Positions 54,100 through 63,337 of a stretch of 64,000 nt of DNA are shown one piece after another; the stretch's first letter is position 1; the number at the start of each line of letters is the position of its first letter. The stretch covers positions 310,001 to 374,000 of the forward strand of contig CAWIBX010000005.1 of NCBI GenBank assembly GCA_963834405.1, written 5' to 3'. Under the pieces are notes generated by a model. That model made no database searches. It was given only the letters and a program-made list of their open reading frames with translations, and had not been told where the DNA came from. A program made the position numbers and the translations under genes. Source of the stretch: Bog-473 sp963834405. GTDB taxonomy: Bacteria; Actinomycetota; Acidimicrobiia; Acidimicrobiales; RAAP-2.

Positions 54100-55046
54100 C
54101 CACACCTGTCGCTCCGGCGGCCGGCGTCCACTTGCCGTGGGCGCAGGTCCCGGAGGCGGTGCGGGAGTGGGCGGCGCACGTCGGCGGTGGGAGCCCCGCG
54201 GCGGTGCGCGACCTCCACGGGGGCTTCAGTCCGGGCGCGGCGGCCCGGCTCGACTGTCCCGACCGCGCGCTGTTCGTCAAGGCCGTCGGCGTAGAGCTCA
54301 ACCTGCAGTCGCCCCTGATGCACCGGCGGGAGGCGGTGGTGTCCGCGGCCCTGCCGGCCGAGGCCATGTTCCCGCGGCTGCTCGACACCTACGACGACGG
54401 GGACTGGGTCGCGCTCGCGTTCGAGGCGGTCGAGGGGCGCCTGCCCCGCCACCCCTGGGAGCCGCGCGAGCTGACGTCGGTCCTCGAGGCGCTGGGCGCC
54501 ATGCACGACGCGCTCACGCCGAGCCCGGCCCCGCAGCTCGAGGCCACCGAGGTCTACTGGCGCACCCTGTTCGGCGGCTGGGCCCAGCTGGCCGCCATGG
54601 ACGAACCGCCTGGCTCGCTCGACCCGTGGGCCCGCGCCAACCTCCCGCGGCTCGCGGCGCTCGAGGCGGACTGGCCCGCCGCGTCCGCCGGCACCACCCT
54701 GGTCCACGGCGACATCCGCTCCGACAATGTCCTCGTCACCGCGGACGGGGTGGTCTTCGTCGACTGGCCGCATGCCGCGATCGGCACACCGGTGTTCGAC
54801 GTCGTGGCGTGGGCCCCGTCGGTGGTCCTGGAGGGCGGGCCCGAGCCCGAATTGCTCCTGGCCGCGCACCGGCCGACACGGGACGCCGACCCCGACGCCG
54901 TCACGGCTCTCCTCGCCGCGGTGTGCGGTTTCTTCGTCTCCCACTCCTTGCGGCCGCCCGCGCCGGGTCTGCCCACGGTCCGGGCTTTCCAGGCCGCGCA
55001 GGGCGAGGTGGCACTGGCCTGGCTGCGCCGGCGCACGGGGTGGTGA
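54096..55046 (+). CDS. Aminoglycoside phosphotransferase (APH)-fold kinase
   Basis: 316 aa. The N-lobe contains LFVKAVGVELNL (Lys). The Brenner motif HGDIRSDNVLVT supplies the catalytic Asp and the Asn, followed by VVFVDWPHAAIGTP (metal-binding Asp). Such kinases phosphorylate aminoglycosides, choline, homoserine or other small hydroxyl compounds; resistance should not be assumed. The start is GTG 54096, overlapping the previous stop by GTGA. A perfect 9-bp hairpin follows the stop. Confidence 0.88.
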   Translation: MTTPVAPAAGVHLPWAQVPEAVREWAAHVGGGSPAAVRDLHGGFSPGAAARLDCPDRALFVKAVGVELNLQSPLMHRREAVVSAALPAEAMFPRLLDTYDDGDWVALAFEAVEGRLPRHPWEPRELTSVLEALGAMHDALTPSPAPQLEATEVYWRTLFGGWAQLAAMDEPPGSLDPWARANLPRLAALEADWPAASAGTTLVHGDIRSDNVLVTADGVVFVDWPHAAIGTPVFDVVAWAPSVVLEGGPEPELLLAAHRPTRDADPDAVTALLAAVCGFFVSHSLRPPAPGLPTVRAFQAAQGEVALAWLRRRTGW

Positions 55047-55049
55047 AAG

Positions 55050-55079
55050 GCCTCCGCGCCGATGCCGGCACGCGGAGGC
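55050..55079 (+). terminator. Hairpin terminator after the APH gene
   Basis: GCCTCCGCG (55050-55058) and CGCGGAGGC (55071-55079) form a perfect GC-rich 9-bp stem with a 12-base loop four bases after the TGA. There is no T-run, as is common in actinobacteria. It probably ends the three-gene unit before the oxidoreductase gene. Confidence 0.55.
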
Positions 55080-55103
55080 GGTGGCACCGGTAGGTTGCGC
55101 GAC

Positions 55104-56039
55104 ATGCGCTTCGGACTCCAGATCCCCAACTTCTCGACGGACGAGACCCCGGGCGTCCTCTTCGACGAGGTCGTCGCCATGGCGAACGCCGCGGAGGACA
55201 CCGGCTTCGACTCGGTGTGGGTGATGGACCACTTCTATCAACTGCCGCCCATGGGCGGGCCGTCCCAGCCGATGCTCGACAGCTACACGTTGTTGGGGGC
55301 GCTGGCGGCGCGCACGACGTCAGTCCGGCTCGGCACCTTGGTGACGGGCGTGACGTACCGCAATCCGGCGCATCTGGCCAAGATCGTGACGACGCTGGAC
55401 GTCGTCAGCGCGGGCCGGGCCATCCTGGGCATCGGCGCGGCGTGGTACGACGTCGAACACGAGGGCCTGGGGTTCGACTTCCCGCCCGCCGGCGAGCGAC
55501 TCGACCGGCTGGAAGAGGCGCTCCGGATCTGCCGGGCCATGTTCACTGAGGACGCCCCGTCCTTCCGGGGCAACCACTACCGGATGGAGGAGGCGCGCAA
55601 CATCCCGCGGCCGGTCCAACCGGGAGGGCCGGCCATCCTCGTCGGCGGTGGCGGTGAGAAGCGGACGCTGCGTCTCGCGGCCCAGTACGGCGACATGTGC
55701 AACTTGTTCGGCGACGCCGCGACGTTCGCGCACAAGGTCGACGTGCTGCGCGGGCACTGCAAGTCGATCGGACGCGATCCGGCGGAGGTGACGGTGAGCC
55801 GGCTGAGCACCTTGGTCCTCACCGGGAGCGAGGAGGAGACGGCCGCGACCAACGCCTTCCTCCGGCAGGTGGGGGCCGACCCCGGCGGCTCGGACGTCGG
55901 GACACCCGACGAACTGGTCGCCCGGGTGGAGGAGCTGGCGACGGCCGGCGTGGACTACTTCATCTGGAATGTCCCGACGGGCACGCCCGACACGGTGCGC
56001 CAGGTGGGAGAGCTGCTGGTGGGGCGCTTCGGGGCCTGA
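55104..56039 (+). CDS. LLM-class F420-dependent oxidoreductase
   Basis: 311 aa. FGLQIPNFSTDETPG, TGFDSVWVMDHFYQLPPMGG, SVRLGTLVTGVTYRNPAHLAK (TIM-barrel strands 2-3), GRAILGIGAAWYDVEHEGLG and ILVGGGGEKRTLRLAAQYGD are typical of the F420-dependent luciferase-like family. The ATG 55104 directly begins the first strand. The end of the gene abuts the convergent permease gene by three bases. Only ~25% of it would align with the other LLM enzyme by eye, so different substrates are likely. Confidence 0.9.
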   Translation: MRFGLQIPNFSTDETPGVLFDEVVAMANAAEDTGFDSVWVMDHFYQLPPMGGPSQPMLDSYTLLGALAARTTSVRLGTLVTGVTYRNPAHLAKIVTTLDVVSAGRAILGIGAAWYDVEHEGLGFDFPPAGERLDRLEEALRICRAMFTEDAPSFRGNHYRMEEARNIPRPVQPGGPAILVGGGGEKRTLRLAAQYGDMCNLFGDAATFAHKVDVLRGHCKSIGRDPAEVTVSRLSTLVLTGSEEETAATNAFLRQVGADPGGSDVGTPDELVARVEELATAGVDYFIWNVPTGTPDTVRQVGELLVGRFGA

Positions 56040-56042
56040 GGT

Positions 56043-58538
56043 TTATTCGGCCCGCAGCAGCTGCGACGTGCGCGTGCGCGCCGCCAGGCGCCCGGGCACG
56101 GTGGCCACGAGCACGGCGAGCACGACGGCCGCCACGCCGACGAGGGCGACCGTGCCGGCCGGGACGGTGGGGAGCGGCACGGCGTCGATCTGACCGGCGA
56201 AGAGGTCCCACAGGAAGCGGCCGACTGCGATGCCGAGCGGGATCCCCACGACGCACCCGATGACCGCGGCGACCGTGGCCTGAATCCCGACCGACGCCGC
56301 CAGCTCCCGGCCGGTGAAGCCGAGCGTCTTCAGGATGGCGAGGTCGCGCCGTCGGCGCCGGACCGAGGTAAACAGCGTGATGCCCAACGCCACCGCCGCA
56401 CCCGCGGCCAGAGCCAGGCCAAGAACAACGGGTGTGGAGCCGAGCGAGGAATAGTTGAGGATCTGCGCCGGCCGCTGCACGGGGAGCACCGAGCCGCCGT
56501 TGATTGCGATATCGAGTTTCTGCCCGATGGCCTGGAGCGAGTGCAGCGCCTGCGGGCTCTCCCCACTCTTCGTCCGGACCAGGATGGCGTTCGGCCCGGG
56601 GGTGACCTCGAAGAGGTCCCGGTCCGCCGGTGGGATCAGCCGGTAGTCCAGGACGGCGCCGCTGCCCATCTCCAGGTGCGAGGAACCCACGACGCCGATC
56701 GGAGGGAGCGTCGCTGTACCGACGATCGTCAGCTTCACGGGTGGCTGGTTGTGCGCGCGCACGTCGATGGTGTCGCCCACCTGGCGATGGAGCTGACGCA
56801 GGGTGGCTGCACCGAGCACGACCTGGTTTGCCCCATTGAGGCCGTGACCGCTCAGCAGAGGGGGTTCCACGGCCGCGTGGGGGCTGGTCCCCAGGACGGG
56901 CACGTTCGCGCCATCGAGCTCGAGCGTCGAGTAGTAGACGCCGGTCCAGCCGGTCACGAGAGGGTCGGCATTGAGCAACTTGGTTGCCGCCTGGCCCGGG
57001 ATGTCCCCCAGCCCGCCGCCGCCGTCCATGTCATAGGTCCAGTTCCAGCCGTAGAGCGCCGGGTGGCTCACCAGGGTGTCGAGGCTCGAACCGAAGGTCA
57101 CCGTGGCGACCACGACCGTAACGGCCAGGACGGCGCCGAGCAGGGCCGAGCGAACCGGGACGGCCGCGCGCCCGGCACCCGGCTCCAAGGCGAAGCGGAC
57201 GCCCGTGACCGCCGCCGGAGGCAAGCCGGCGGCGGCGACAGCGCTCGTGACCCGCGAGGAGGCGGTGACGCGCCGGATCCGCTCGGTGCCGTGCCAGGGC
57301 AAGGCGCGCCAGGAGGCGATGAGGGCCACGAAGCCCAATGCGGCCATCAGGGCGATGACCCCCAGGCCGATCACCGTCCAGTCCGCGTGGACCTCCACGG
57401 CCAGGAACGGGCGGACGGGTCCGAGGGGCGCCAGTGGAGAGAGTAAGAGTGCGACTACACCCGCGACGACGGTGCCGACCACGACGGCACCGAGCGAGCC
57501 CATGAGGCCGTCCCACAGCAGCTGTGAAGGGTTCGCCCCGAGCGCCCGGATGACCTCGAGGTCAACGGTCCGCAAGCGCAGTCGCCGGCTGATCAATTGC
57601 CCAGCGATCAGGAGGGTGGCGGCGCCGGTGATGCCACCGAAGACCCCCAGCGCGATGGCCTCGGGCCGCAGCGTCTGGTCCGCCGTCCCCAGCACGGTCT
57701 CGGCCTGGACGTAGACGAAGGGAAGTCCTCGTGGCAGGACCGCCTTGACCTCGTTCTCGACAGCGGCGAGGTAACGGTTGCCGTTCTGCAGCGTGAGCGC
57801 GCTCGTCATGCTGTTGCTGCAGCAGGCCAGCAGCTTGTCGGTGAGCGCCGGAGTGAACAGCAGGATGCTCGAGTTGCTGTTCGCGGCGTCTCCGTCCTGG
57901 AAGAGCGACATGGCCTGCCCACCCGCGATGCCGACCAGCTTGACCCGCGCCCGCTGATCGGCCGGAATGACCGTCTGCGGGCTGAGGTTTCCCGAGTTGG
58001 CCTGCGCGTTGGTCGCCCAGCCCATCGTGACGATCTCCCCCAGGTGATACCCGAGGGCCTTTGCGCTCGCTTCGTCGGTGACGAACTCGCCGACGCGACT
58101 CGGGTCCGGCAATCGACCCTGCATAATGGACACGGGGTCTTCCGTGAAGTCCAGCCCGTTCACGCTGGCCTCCGCCGGGATCGACGAATTCAGCAGCGGA
58201 TGGTCCGTGCGTGACAGCGGGCCCATGTTCAATTCGACCGTGCTGGCGACGTGCGCGACATGCGGGAGATGGGCCAGCCGCCGGAGGAGGGCCGGGTTGT
58301 AGGCGGAGTCCAGGCCGATACCCGGGTTGATCACCCCGTCGACGACGTAGAGCTGCGGCACGTGCGACGCCGCGGCGTAGTCGGTGAAGGACGACTCCGT
58401 GCTGCGGGCAGCCGCCACCGCGCCCATGGCCAGCCCGCCCAGGAGGCCAACGAGCACGATGACCGAGACGACATAGCCCGCCTCGGATCTCAGGGTTCTG
58501 CGAAAGCGGTACCAGGCGTACGCGAGGGTGCGGTCCAC
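56043..58538 (-). CDS. FtsX-like ABC transporter permease
   Basis: 831 aa, the same architecture as the permease at 8-10 kb. TM1 (VIVLVGLLGGLAMGAVAAAR) is followed by a ~220-residue outside domain, three helices with the FtsX pattern (AIALGVFGGITGAATLLIAG), a second half starting with TM at ALLGAVLAVTVVVATVTFG, and the C-terminal three-helix FtsX domain with TSVRRRRRDLAILKTLGFTG. It ends in LLRAE. GTG start at 58538. The ATPase is not adjacent; the nearest is the partial ABC ATPase at 63.3 kb on the other strand. Possible substrates are lipids or peptides. Confidence 0.87.
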   Translation of the reverse strand: MDRTLAYAWYRFRRTLRSEAGYVVSVIVLVGLLGGLAMGAVAAARSTESSFTDYAAASHVPQLYVVDGVINPGIGLDSAYNPALLRRLAHLPHVAHVASTVELNMGPLSRTDHPLLNSSIPAEASVNGLDFTEDPVSIMQGRLPDPSRVGEFVTDEASAKALGYHLGEIVTMGWATNAQANSGNLSPQTVIPADQRARVKLVGIAGGQAMSLFQDGDAANSNSSILLFTPALTDKLLACCSNSMTSALTLQNGNRYLAAVENEVKAVLPRGLPFVYVQAETVLGTADQTLRPEAIALGVFGGITGAATLLIAGQLISRRLRLRTVDLEVIRALGANPSQLLWDGLMGSLGAVVVGTVVAGVVALLLSPLAPLGPVRPFLAVEVHADWTVIGLGVIALMAALGFVALIASWRALPWHGTERIRRVTASSRVTSAVAAAGLPPAAVTGVRFALEPGAGRAAVPVRSALLGAVLAVTVVVATVTFGSSLDTLVSHPALYGWNWTYDMDGGGGLGDIPGQAATKLLNADPLVTGWTGVYYSTLELDGANVPVLGTSPHAAVEPPLLSGHGLNGANQVVLGAATLRQLHRQVGDTIDVRAHNQPPVKLTIVGTATLPPIGVVGSSHLEMGSGAVLDYRLIPPADRDLFEVTPGPNAILVRTKSGESPQALHSLQAIGQKLDIAINGGSVLPVQRPAQILNYSSLGSTPVVLGLALAAGAAVALGITLFTSVRRRRRDLAILKTLGFTGRELAASVGIQATVAAVIGCVVGIPLGIAVGRFLWDLFAGQIDAVPLPTVPAGTVALVGVAAVVLAVLVATVPGRLAARTRTSQLLRAE

Positions 58539-58541
58539 GGC

Positions 58542-59969
58542 TCAGCCATTGTGGCGGAGGTCGCCCAGCGCGGTGTGCGCGGCCCCGAGCCCGCACATGC
58601 CGTGGACCCCGCCTCCGGGCGGCGTCGCGGCGGAGCAGAGGTACACGCCCTTCAGCGCGGTCCGGTACGGATTCCACCGGGCCGTCGGGCGGAACACCAT
58701 CTGGCGCAGCGTGGCGGCGCCGGCGTTGATGTCGCCGCCCACGTAGCTCGCGTTGTGCTCCTCCTCCTGCACCGCGGTCACGGACGCCCGGCCCAGGACC
58801 AGGTCGCGGAACCCCGGCGCGAACCGCTCTATCTGTGCCTCAATGCGCTCGGTCATGTCGACGTCGGAGCCGTTCGGCACGTGGCAGTACGCCCACAACG
58901 TGTGCCGTCCCTCCGGGGCGCGGGAGGGATCGACCACGACCGGCTGGGTGACCAGGCAGTAGGGACGCTCGGCATGGCGGCCCGCGTCGACATCGGCTTC
59001 GCTTCGGGCGATCTCCTCGAAAGTGCCACCCACGTGGACGGTGACCGCGTCGTGGCACCCCGGGGCGCGCCAGGGCACGGGACCCCCCAACGCCCAGTCG
59101 ACCTTGCAGACGCCCGGGCCGTACCTATAGCGCGCCAACGACCGACGGGAGCGGGCGGGCAGGTCCTTCCCGGCCATGGAAGCGAGTTGTCGTGGGGTGA
59201 CATCGAGCAGCGTGGCCCGCGCCGGCGGAAGATCGGCCAGGCTCTTCACGAAGCAGTTGCACTCCACGCGCACCCCGCGTTCCGCGAGCTCGCCCATGAG
59301 CGCGTCGATGACGCGCCCGCTGCCGCCCTCGACGACCGGCCAGCCCACGCCGTGGGCGAGCGCAGTGAAGAGCCGGGGGAAGACGCCCGAGAGCGGCGCG
59401 GTCAGCGGCAACATGGAGTGCGCGGCCGTCCCGGCCACCAGCGCCCGGCCCTCTTCGGTACGGAAGCGCGTGGCGAAGCGCGCGGCCGACTGCAGCCCGT
59501 GCAGTCCGAATCCTGCAACGGTGACGGGGTGCCGTGGGATGCCGCGCAGCGGCCGGAGGAAGGCGGCGAGGATGGGGTCGAGGTCGCGTACCAGCGGTGC
59601 GAACGTCCGGGCGTAGGCGTGCCCGTCGGCACCGAGCGAATCGGCGGTGTCGATCACGCTGCTCCCGACGGTCACGGCGCGGCCTCCCTCCAACGGGTGC
59701 GCGAAGGCCGTGCGCGGCGTCAGCAGCCGCACCCCGCGGGCCGCCAGATCGATCTCGCCGAACGCGGGGGACGCCACCAGGAGCGGGTGCACCGCCGAGC
59801 AGACGTCATGGTGGAACCCGGGCAGCGTCAGCTGGGCGGTCCGGCAGCCGCCGCCGGGCTCGGCCGCGGCTTCGTAGACCTCGACGGTCAGCCCGGCGCG
59901 CGCCAGCAGGAGCGCGGCCACGAGTCCGTTCGGACCGGCCCCGACCACGACGGCGTCGGGAGGGCTCAC
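58542..59969 (-). CDS. FAD-dependent oxidoreductase, phytoene-desaturase/CrtI-like
   Basis: 475 aa. The Rossmann FAD motif is DAVVVGAGPNGLVAALLLAR with GLTVEVYEAAAEPGGGCRTA. Substrate-domain segments include FAHPLEGGRAVTV and VVEGGSGRVIDALMGELAER. The C-terminus GVYLCSAATPPGGGVHGMCG closes the FAD site. Similar proteins in actinobacteria are annotated NAD(P)/FAD oxidoreductases with unknown substrates; carotenoid desaturation is possible but no crt genes are here. The start is GTG 59969, overlapping the stop of the MBL-fold gene (GTGA), which couples the two. Confidence 0.88.
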   Translation of the reverse strand: MSPPDAVVVGAGPNGLVAALLLARAGLTVEVYEAAAEPGGGCRTAQLTLPGFHHDVCSAVHPLLVASPAFGEIDLAARGVRLLTPRTAFAHPLEGGRAVTVGSSVIDTADSLGADGHAYARTFAPLVRDLDPILAAFLRPLRGIPRHPVTVAGFGLHGLQSAARFATRFRTEEGRALVAGTAAHSMLPLTAPLSGVFPRLFTALAHGVGWPVVEGGSGRVIDALMGELAERGVRVECNCFVKSLADLPPARATLLDVTPRQLASMAGKDLPARSRRSLARYRYGPGVCKVDWALGGPVPWRAPGCHDAVTVHVGGTFEEIARSEADVDAGRHAERPYCLVTQPVVVDPSRAPEGRHTLWAYCHVPNGSDVDMTERIEAQIERFAPGFRDLVLGRASVTAVQEEEHNASYVGGDINAGAATLRQMVFRPTARWNPYRTALKGVYLCSAATPPGGGVHGMCGLGAAHTALGDLRHNG

Positions 59970-60808
59970 AGCGTGATCTCCATCTGCTCGGCGGCCCCGA
60001 ACACGGGCACGGCGCGGTCCTTGAACCGGCACACCGTTGCGTCGACCTCGGGATCGGTCCGCTCGGGCCGGTGGTGGAAGAGCGCGACGCGGTGGGCGCC
60101 GGCCCTCTCGGCCAGCCCGACCGCGTACTCCGCGGCGGCGTGCCCGAAGGACCCCTCCGCCTCGACCTCCTCCGCGCGCAGGTGGGCGTCGTGTATCAGC
60201 AGGTCGACGTCACGGGCCAGGCTCAGCGCCGCCTCGTGGTATTCGCCGAGGCCCTCCGGCCCGGAGCCCAGCGCCGTCGGGCAGTGGTCCGGCAGGTAGG
60301 CGAGCGACGAGCGCCCGTCGCTGACGTGGAAGCCGAACGTCCGTCCACCCTTGTGGGGGATCTCCAGCGGATCGACACGGAAACCGTCCAGTTCGAGGCG
60401 GCCGTCGGGGACCGGTCCGAAGTGCCACGTGCCGCGCAGTTGGGACGGCGTGATGGGAAAGAACGGAGGGGACATCATGCGGCCCAGCAGCGCCTCGGCG
60501 TCGACGGTGGGATCCTCCGTGGGAAGCAGCACGGACACGTGCGCGTCGGCACGGTCTCCACTGGCGAAGAACGGCACCCCCTGAACGTGGTCCCAATGCA
60601 GATGGGTCAGGAGGATGTTCCCGCGGAAGGGCCGCTCGTCGAGGAGTTCCGGCAGCCGGCGCAGACCGGTGCCGGCATCGAGCAGGACGGTAGGACCGGA
60701 GTCGCCGTCGTGGGAGAGCGCCACGCACGAGGTGTGCCCGCCGTATCGGACGAAGTCGGATCCCGGCGCGGGAGTCGATCCCCGAGTCCCGCAGAAGTAG
60801 ACCCGCAC
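59966..60808 (-). CDS. MBL-fold metallo-hydrolase, possible cyclic-nucleotide phosphodiesterase
   Basis: 280 aa metallo-beta-lactamase fold. It begins VRVYFCGTRGSTPAPGSDFV, RYGGHTSCVAL, the family opening of RNase Z/phosphodiesterase-like enzymes. The metal motif is ILLTHLHWDHVQGVPFF (HxHxDH), with later ligands in LLIHDAHL and ALFHHRPERTD. It sits directly downstream of a cNMP-binding protein gene (4 bp gap), which in turn diverges from a nucleotidyl cyclase; a role in hydrolysing the cyclase product is attractive but inferred. The start is GTG 60808. Confidence 0.85.
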   Translation of the reverse strand: MRVYFCGTRGSTPAPGSDFVRYGGHTSCVALSHDGDSGPTVLLDAGTGLRRLPELLDERPFRGNILLTHLHWDHVQGVPFFASGDRADAHVSVLLPTEDPTVDAEALLGRMMSPPFFPITPSQLRGTWHFGPVPDGRLELDGFRVDPLEIPHKGGRTFGFHVSDGRSSLAYLPDHCPTALGSGPEGLGEYHEAALSLARDVDLLIHDAHLRAEEVEAEGSFGHAAAEYAVGLAERAGAHRVALFHHRPERTDPEVDATVCRFKDRAVPVFGAAEQMEITL

Positions 60809-60812
60809 CTGT

Positions 60813-61835
60813 TCAGTATCGCGCCTGGTCTTCCCGGCGATGGCCGGTGGACAACTCCTCGAGGTGCGTCCGGTCGACTTGCTCCGCATCGAACAGGGCC
60901 ACCCGGCACACGGTGACCGCGATGTTGCTCGACGTACGGACGCCGCCCTCCAGGTGGGCACGCTCGCCCAAGAGGGCACCGGGCCCGTACTCCGCCAGGC
61001 GCTCACCGTTCCGTTCGACGAGGACGATCCCGTCGAGAACGAGCATCACTTCGGTGCCGGGCTCGCCCTCCTTCACCAGGACCGTCCCCGCGGGGACCTT
61101 TTCGATGCGGCGTTTGCCGTCTCCCTGCATCAGCTGCGCGGACAGTGCCGTCTCGAGTGCCGACTCCACCGCGGAGACCAACGCCTCGGAGTCCTCGTCA
61201 CCCCAGGGACTGTGCTTTCCGAACGACTTCCGGTACCAGTCCTTGAAGTCGGTCAGCCCCGACTTGAGCGAGAGACTGCCGTCGGCTCCGTACACCCAGT
61301 GACGCGGGAACCGGCTGGCTCCCTCCATGGCGTGTTCGGACCGGCCATCCGTGTACAGCGTCAGCGACAGCGTCGTCCACACGAGGGGGGCCTGCCATTG
61401 GATGAAGGGGCGCCGGCGGACTCGTCGCGGCGCCGGGACACCCGTGCGGCCCCCGCAGGTCTGGACGAACTTGACCCATCCGTCGCCCCGCTCGGGCTCG
61501 CGCTGAATGTCCTGGAGCTGAACCGCCTGGAAGCGGTGTCGCACCGCGCGCAGGTTGACCATGGTCGAGCCCATCACACCGCCTCCGAGGTAGCCGCAGT
61601 CGGTGATGTGCCCTTCGTCGTCGACCGTGATGAAGGCCCGGAGATCGTTGGCGAAGCGGAAGCGGTCCTCTTCCTGCAGCGACTCCACGTCCATGCCCTC
61701 GGTGGGCGGCGGCGGGTCGTAGTGCGTGACCCCCGAGTCGAACGCCAGGCGCTGCGCGCCCTCAATGGCCTCGGACGGGATCCACGACAGCGACGTGACC
61801 CTGCCCTCCCTGCGGGTGCCTGTGTCTGTAGCCAT
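60813..61835 (-). CDS. Cyclic nucleotide-binding domain protein
   Basis: 340 aa. Residues ~1-220 form an uncharacterised domain (RFRFANDLRAFITVDDEGHI, FVQTCGGRTGVPAPRRVRRR, IQWQAPLVWTTLSLTLYTDG). The C-terminal ~100 residues are a cNMP-binding barrel: VPAGTVLVKEGEPGTEVMLV, then EYGPGALLGERAHLEGGVRT, the phosphate-binding cassette with GE and the Arg near its end. No helix-turn-helix follows, so it is not a CRP-type transcription factor. It diverges from the receiver-cyclase gene and is followed by an MBL-fold hydrolase, which suggests a local cyclic-nucleotide circuit. Ligand unproven. Confidence 0.87.
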   Translation of the reverse strand: MATDTGTRREGRVTSLSWIPSEAIEGAQRLAFDSGVTHYDPPPPTEGMDVESLQEEDRFRFANDLRAFITVDDEGHITDCGYLGGGVMGSTMVNLRAVRHRFQAVQLQDIQREPERGDGWVKFVQTCGGRTGVPAPRRVRRRPFIQWQAPLVWTTLSLTLYTDGRSEHAMEGASRFPRHWVYGADGSLSLKSGLTDFKDWYRKSFGKHSPWGDEDSEALVSAVESALETALSAQLMQGDGKRRIEKVPAGTVLVKEGEPGTEVMLVLDGIVLVERNGERLAEYGPGALLGERAHLEGGVRTSSNIAVTVCRVALFDAEQVDRTHLEELSTGHRREDQARY

Positions 61836-61967
61836 GGAGCCAGCGTCTACTCACGCCGGGCCTTTTGCGAGTGTGGTGACTGGCGTTTCGAGGTGTGCCT
61901 AGTACTACCTGCAACTGGGAGGGTCGCCACCTTCCCAGCAGGCCCCGTCTGTGGGACAACGGGTCCA

Positions 61968-63326
61968 ATGGATGAAGCAGCGGGTGCCTCGAGCCCGAAC
62001 GGGACGATCTCGGTGCTCCTGGCCGACGACAACCTGATCGTGCGGGAGGGCGTCAAGGCCCTGATAGAGCGGCACCAGGACCTGCGCATCGTGGGCGTGG
62101 CCGCCGACTACGACGAGGTGGTCAACGGCGCCACTGAACTTGCGCCCCAGGTCCTCGTAACCGACATCCGTATGCCGCCCGACTTCAATCGCGAGGGGAT
62201 CGATGCGGCCAAGGAGGTGCGCAAGCGGCACCCGGGCACCGGTGTGGTGATTCTCTCGCAGTACGACGATCCCGAATACGCCGTGTCGTTGCTGGCCGAG
62301 GGCTCCGCGGGATACGGCTACCTCCTCAAGGACCACATCGCCCAGGGCGACCAACTGGTGGACGCCATTCGAGCGGTGGCCACCGGCGGCAACGCGCTCG
62401 ACCCCGCCATCGTCGACGCGCTCGTTCGGCCCGTGACGTCGAACGGAGGCCTCTCCGCCGCCGAGGAGGAGCTGCTCGGGATGGTCGCCGAGGGCAAACC
62501 CATCAAGGCCATTGCGGCGTCCCGGAGGCTGCCCGCCGAGGCGGTCGACGCGGAGGTCGAGGCGGTCTTCGTCAAGCTGGCCGAGGGGGTCTCCGCCGGG
62601 ACCGACGGCGCGTTGCAGAGGCTTCGTCTGCTGCACAAGGCGATCGTCGACCGCGAGGAGCAGGGCGAGACGCTGTCTCGACTCCTCCCCGGCGGGTTGA
62701 CGGAGAAGCTTCGCCGCGACGGCCGCCACATCGGCGAGACGGAGCGGGTCGTCGTGACCGTCTTGATGAGCGACATTCGGTCGTATTCCACGATCGCGGA
62801 GCACGCCGACCCGAGTCAGTTGGCCGGACAGCTCAACGTTCACCGTGCCGCCATGAACGACGCCATCCTGGGCGAGAACGGCACCGTCATGCAGTTCGTC
62901 GGCGACGCGGTGATGGCCGTCTTCGGCGCCCCCTTCGAACAGTCGGACCATGCGGACCGCGCGGTGGCGGCGGCGTTGGCCATGCACGAGAAGCAGTTCG
63001 AGATCAACCGGCGCTGGGAGACGGAAGGGTTGCCGTCCTTCGGTCTCGGCCTCGGCCTCTCGACGGGCGAGGCGGCGGCGGCGCTCCTGGGCTCGGAAGA
63101 ACGGCTGGAGTACACGCTGGTGGGCGACACCGTGAACCTGTCACAGCGCCTGCAGCAGCTCGCCGAGGCGGGGGAGACCGTGGTGTCCCAGGGGACGGTG
63201 GAGACGTGGTGCCACCCCAGGCCGACCGTCGCGCTGCCCCCACAATTGGTCAAGGGCCGCGACACCCCCGTCGTGGCCTACAAACTGGTGCAAGATGCAG
63301 GTCACTCTGGGAAGGGCGACAAGTGA
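61968..63326 (+). CDS. Response-regulator receiver fused to a class III adenylate/guanylate cyclase
   Basis: 452 aa. The receiver (residues ~12-135) has ISVLLADDNLIVREGV, phospho-acceptor VLVTDIRMPPDFN and YLLKDHIAQGD (Lys). A middle stretch around 155-210 (LSAAEEELLGMVAEGKPIKA) resembles a decayed LuxR-type helix-turn-helix. The cyclase domain (~245-430) has VTVLMSDIRSYSTIAEHAD and GTVMQFVGDAVMAVFGAP (two metal Asp), and TLVGDTVNLSQRLQQL (Asn, Arg of the transition state). The usual substrate-selecting Lys before 'FVGD' is Gln, so nucleotide preference is uncertain. ATG 61968. The ABC ATPase gene begins at once downstream. Confidence 0.9.
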   Translation: MDEAAGASSPNGTISVLLADDNLIVREGVKALIERHQDLRIVGVAADYDEVVNGATELAPQVLVTDIRMPPDFNREGIDAAKEVRKRHPGTGVVILSQYDDPEYAVSLLAEGSAGYGYLLKDHIAQGDQLVDAIRAVATGGNALDPAIVDALVRPVTSNGGLSAAEEELLGMVAEGKPIKAIAASRRLPAEAVDAEVEAVFVKLAEGVSAGTDGALQRLRLLHKAIVDREEQGETLSRLLPGGLTEKLRRDGRHIGETERVVVTVLMSDIRSYSTIAEHADPSQLAGQLNVHRAAMNDAILGENGTVMQFVGDAVMAVFGAPFEQSDHADRAVAAALAMHEKQFEINRRWETEGLPSFGLGLGLSTGEAAAALLGSEERLEYTLVGDTVNLSQRLQQLAEAGETVVSQGTVETWCHPRPTVALPPQLVKGRDTPVVAYKLVQDAGHSGKGDK

Positions 63327-63337
63327 AAGGCGATCAC

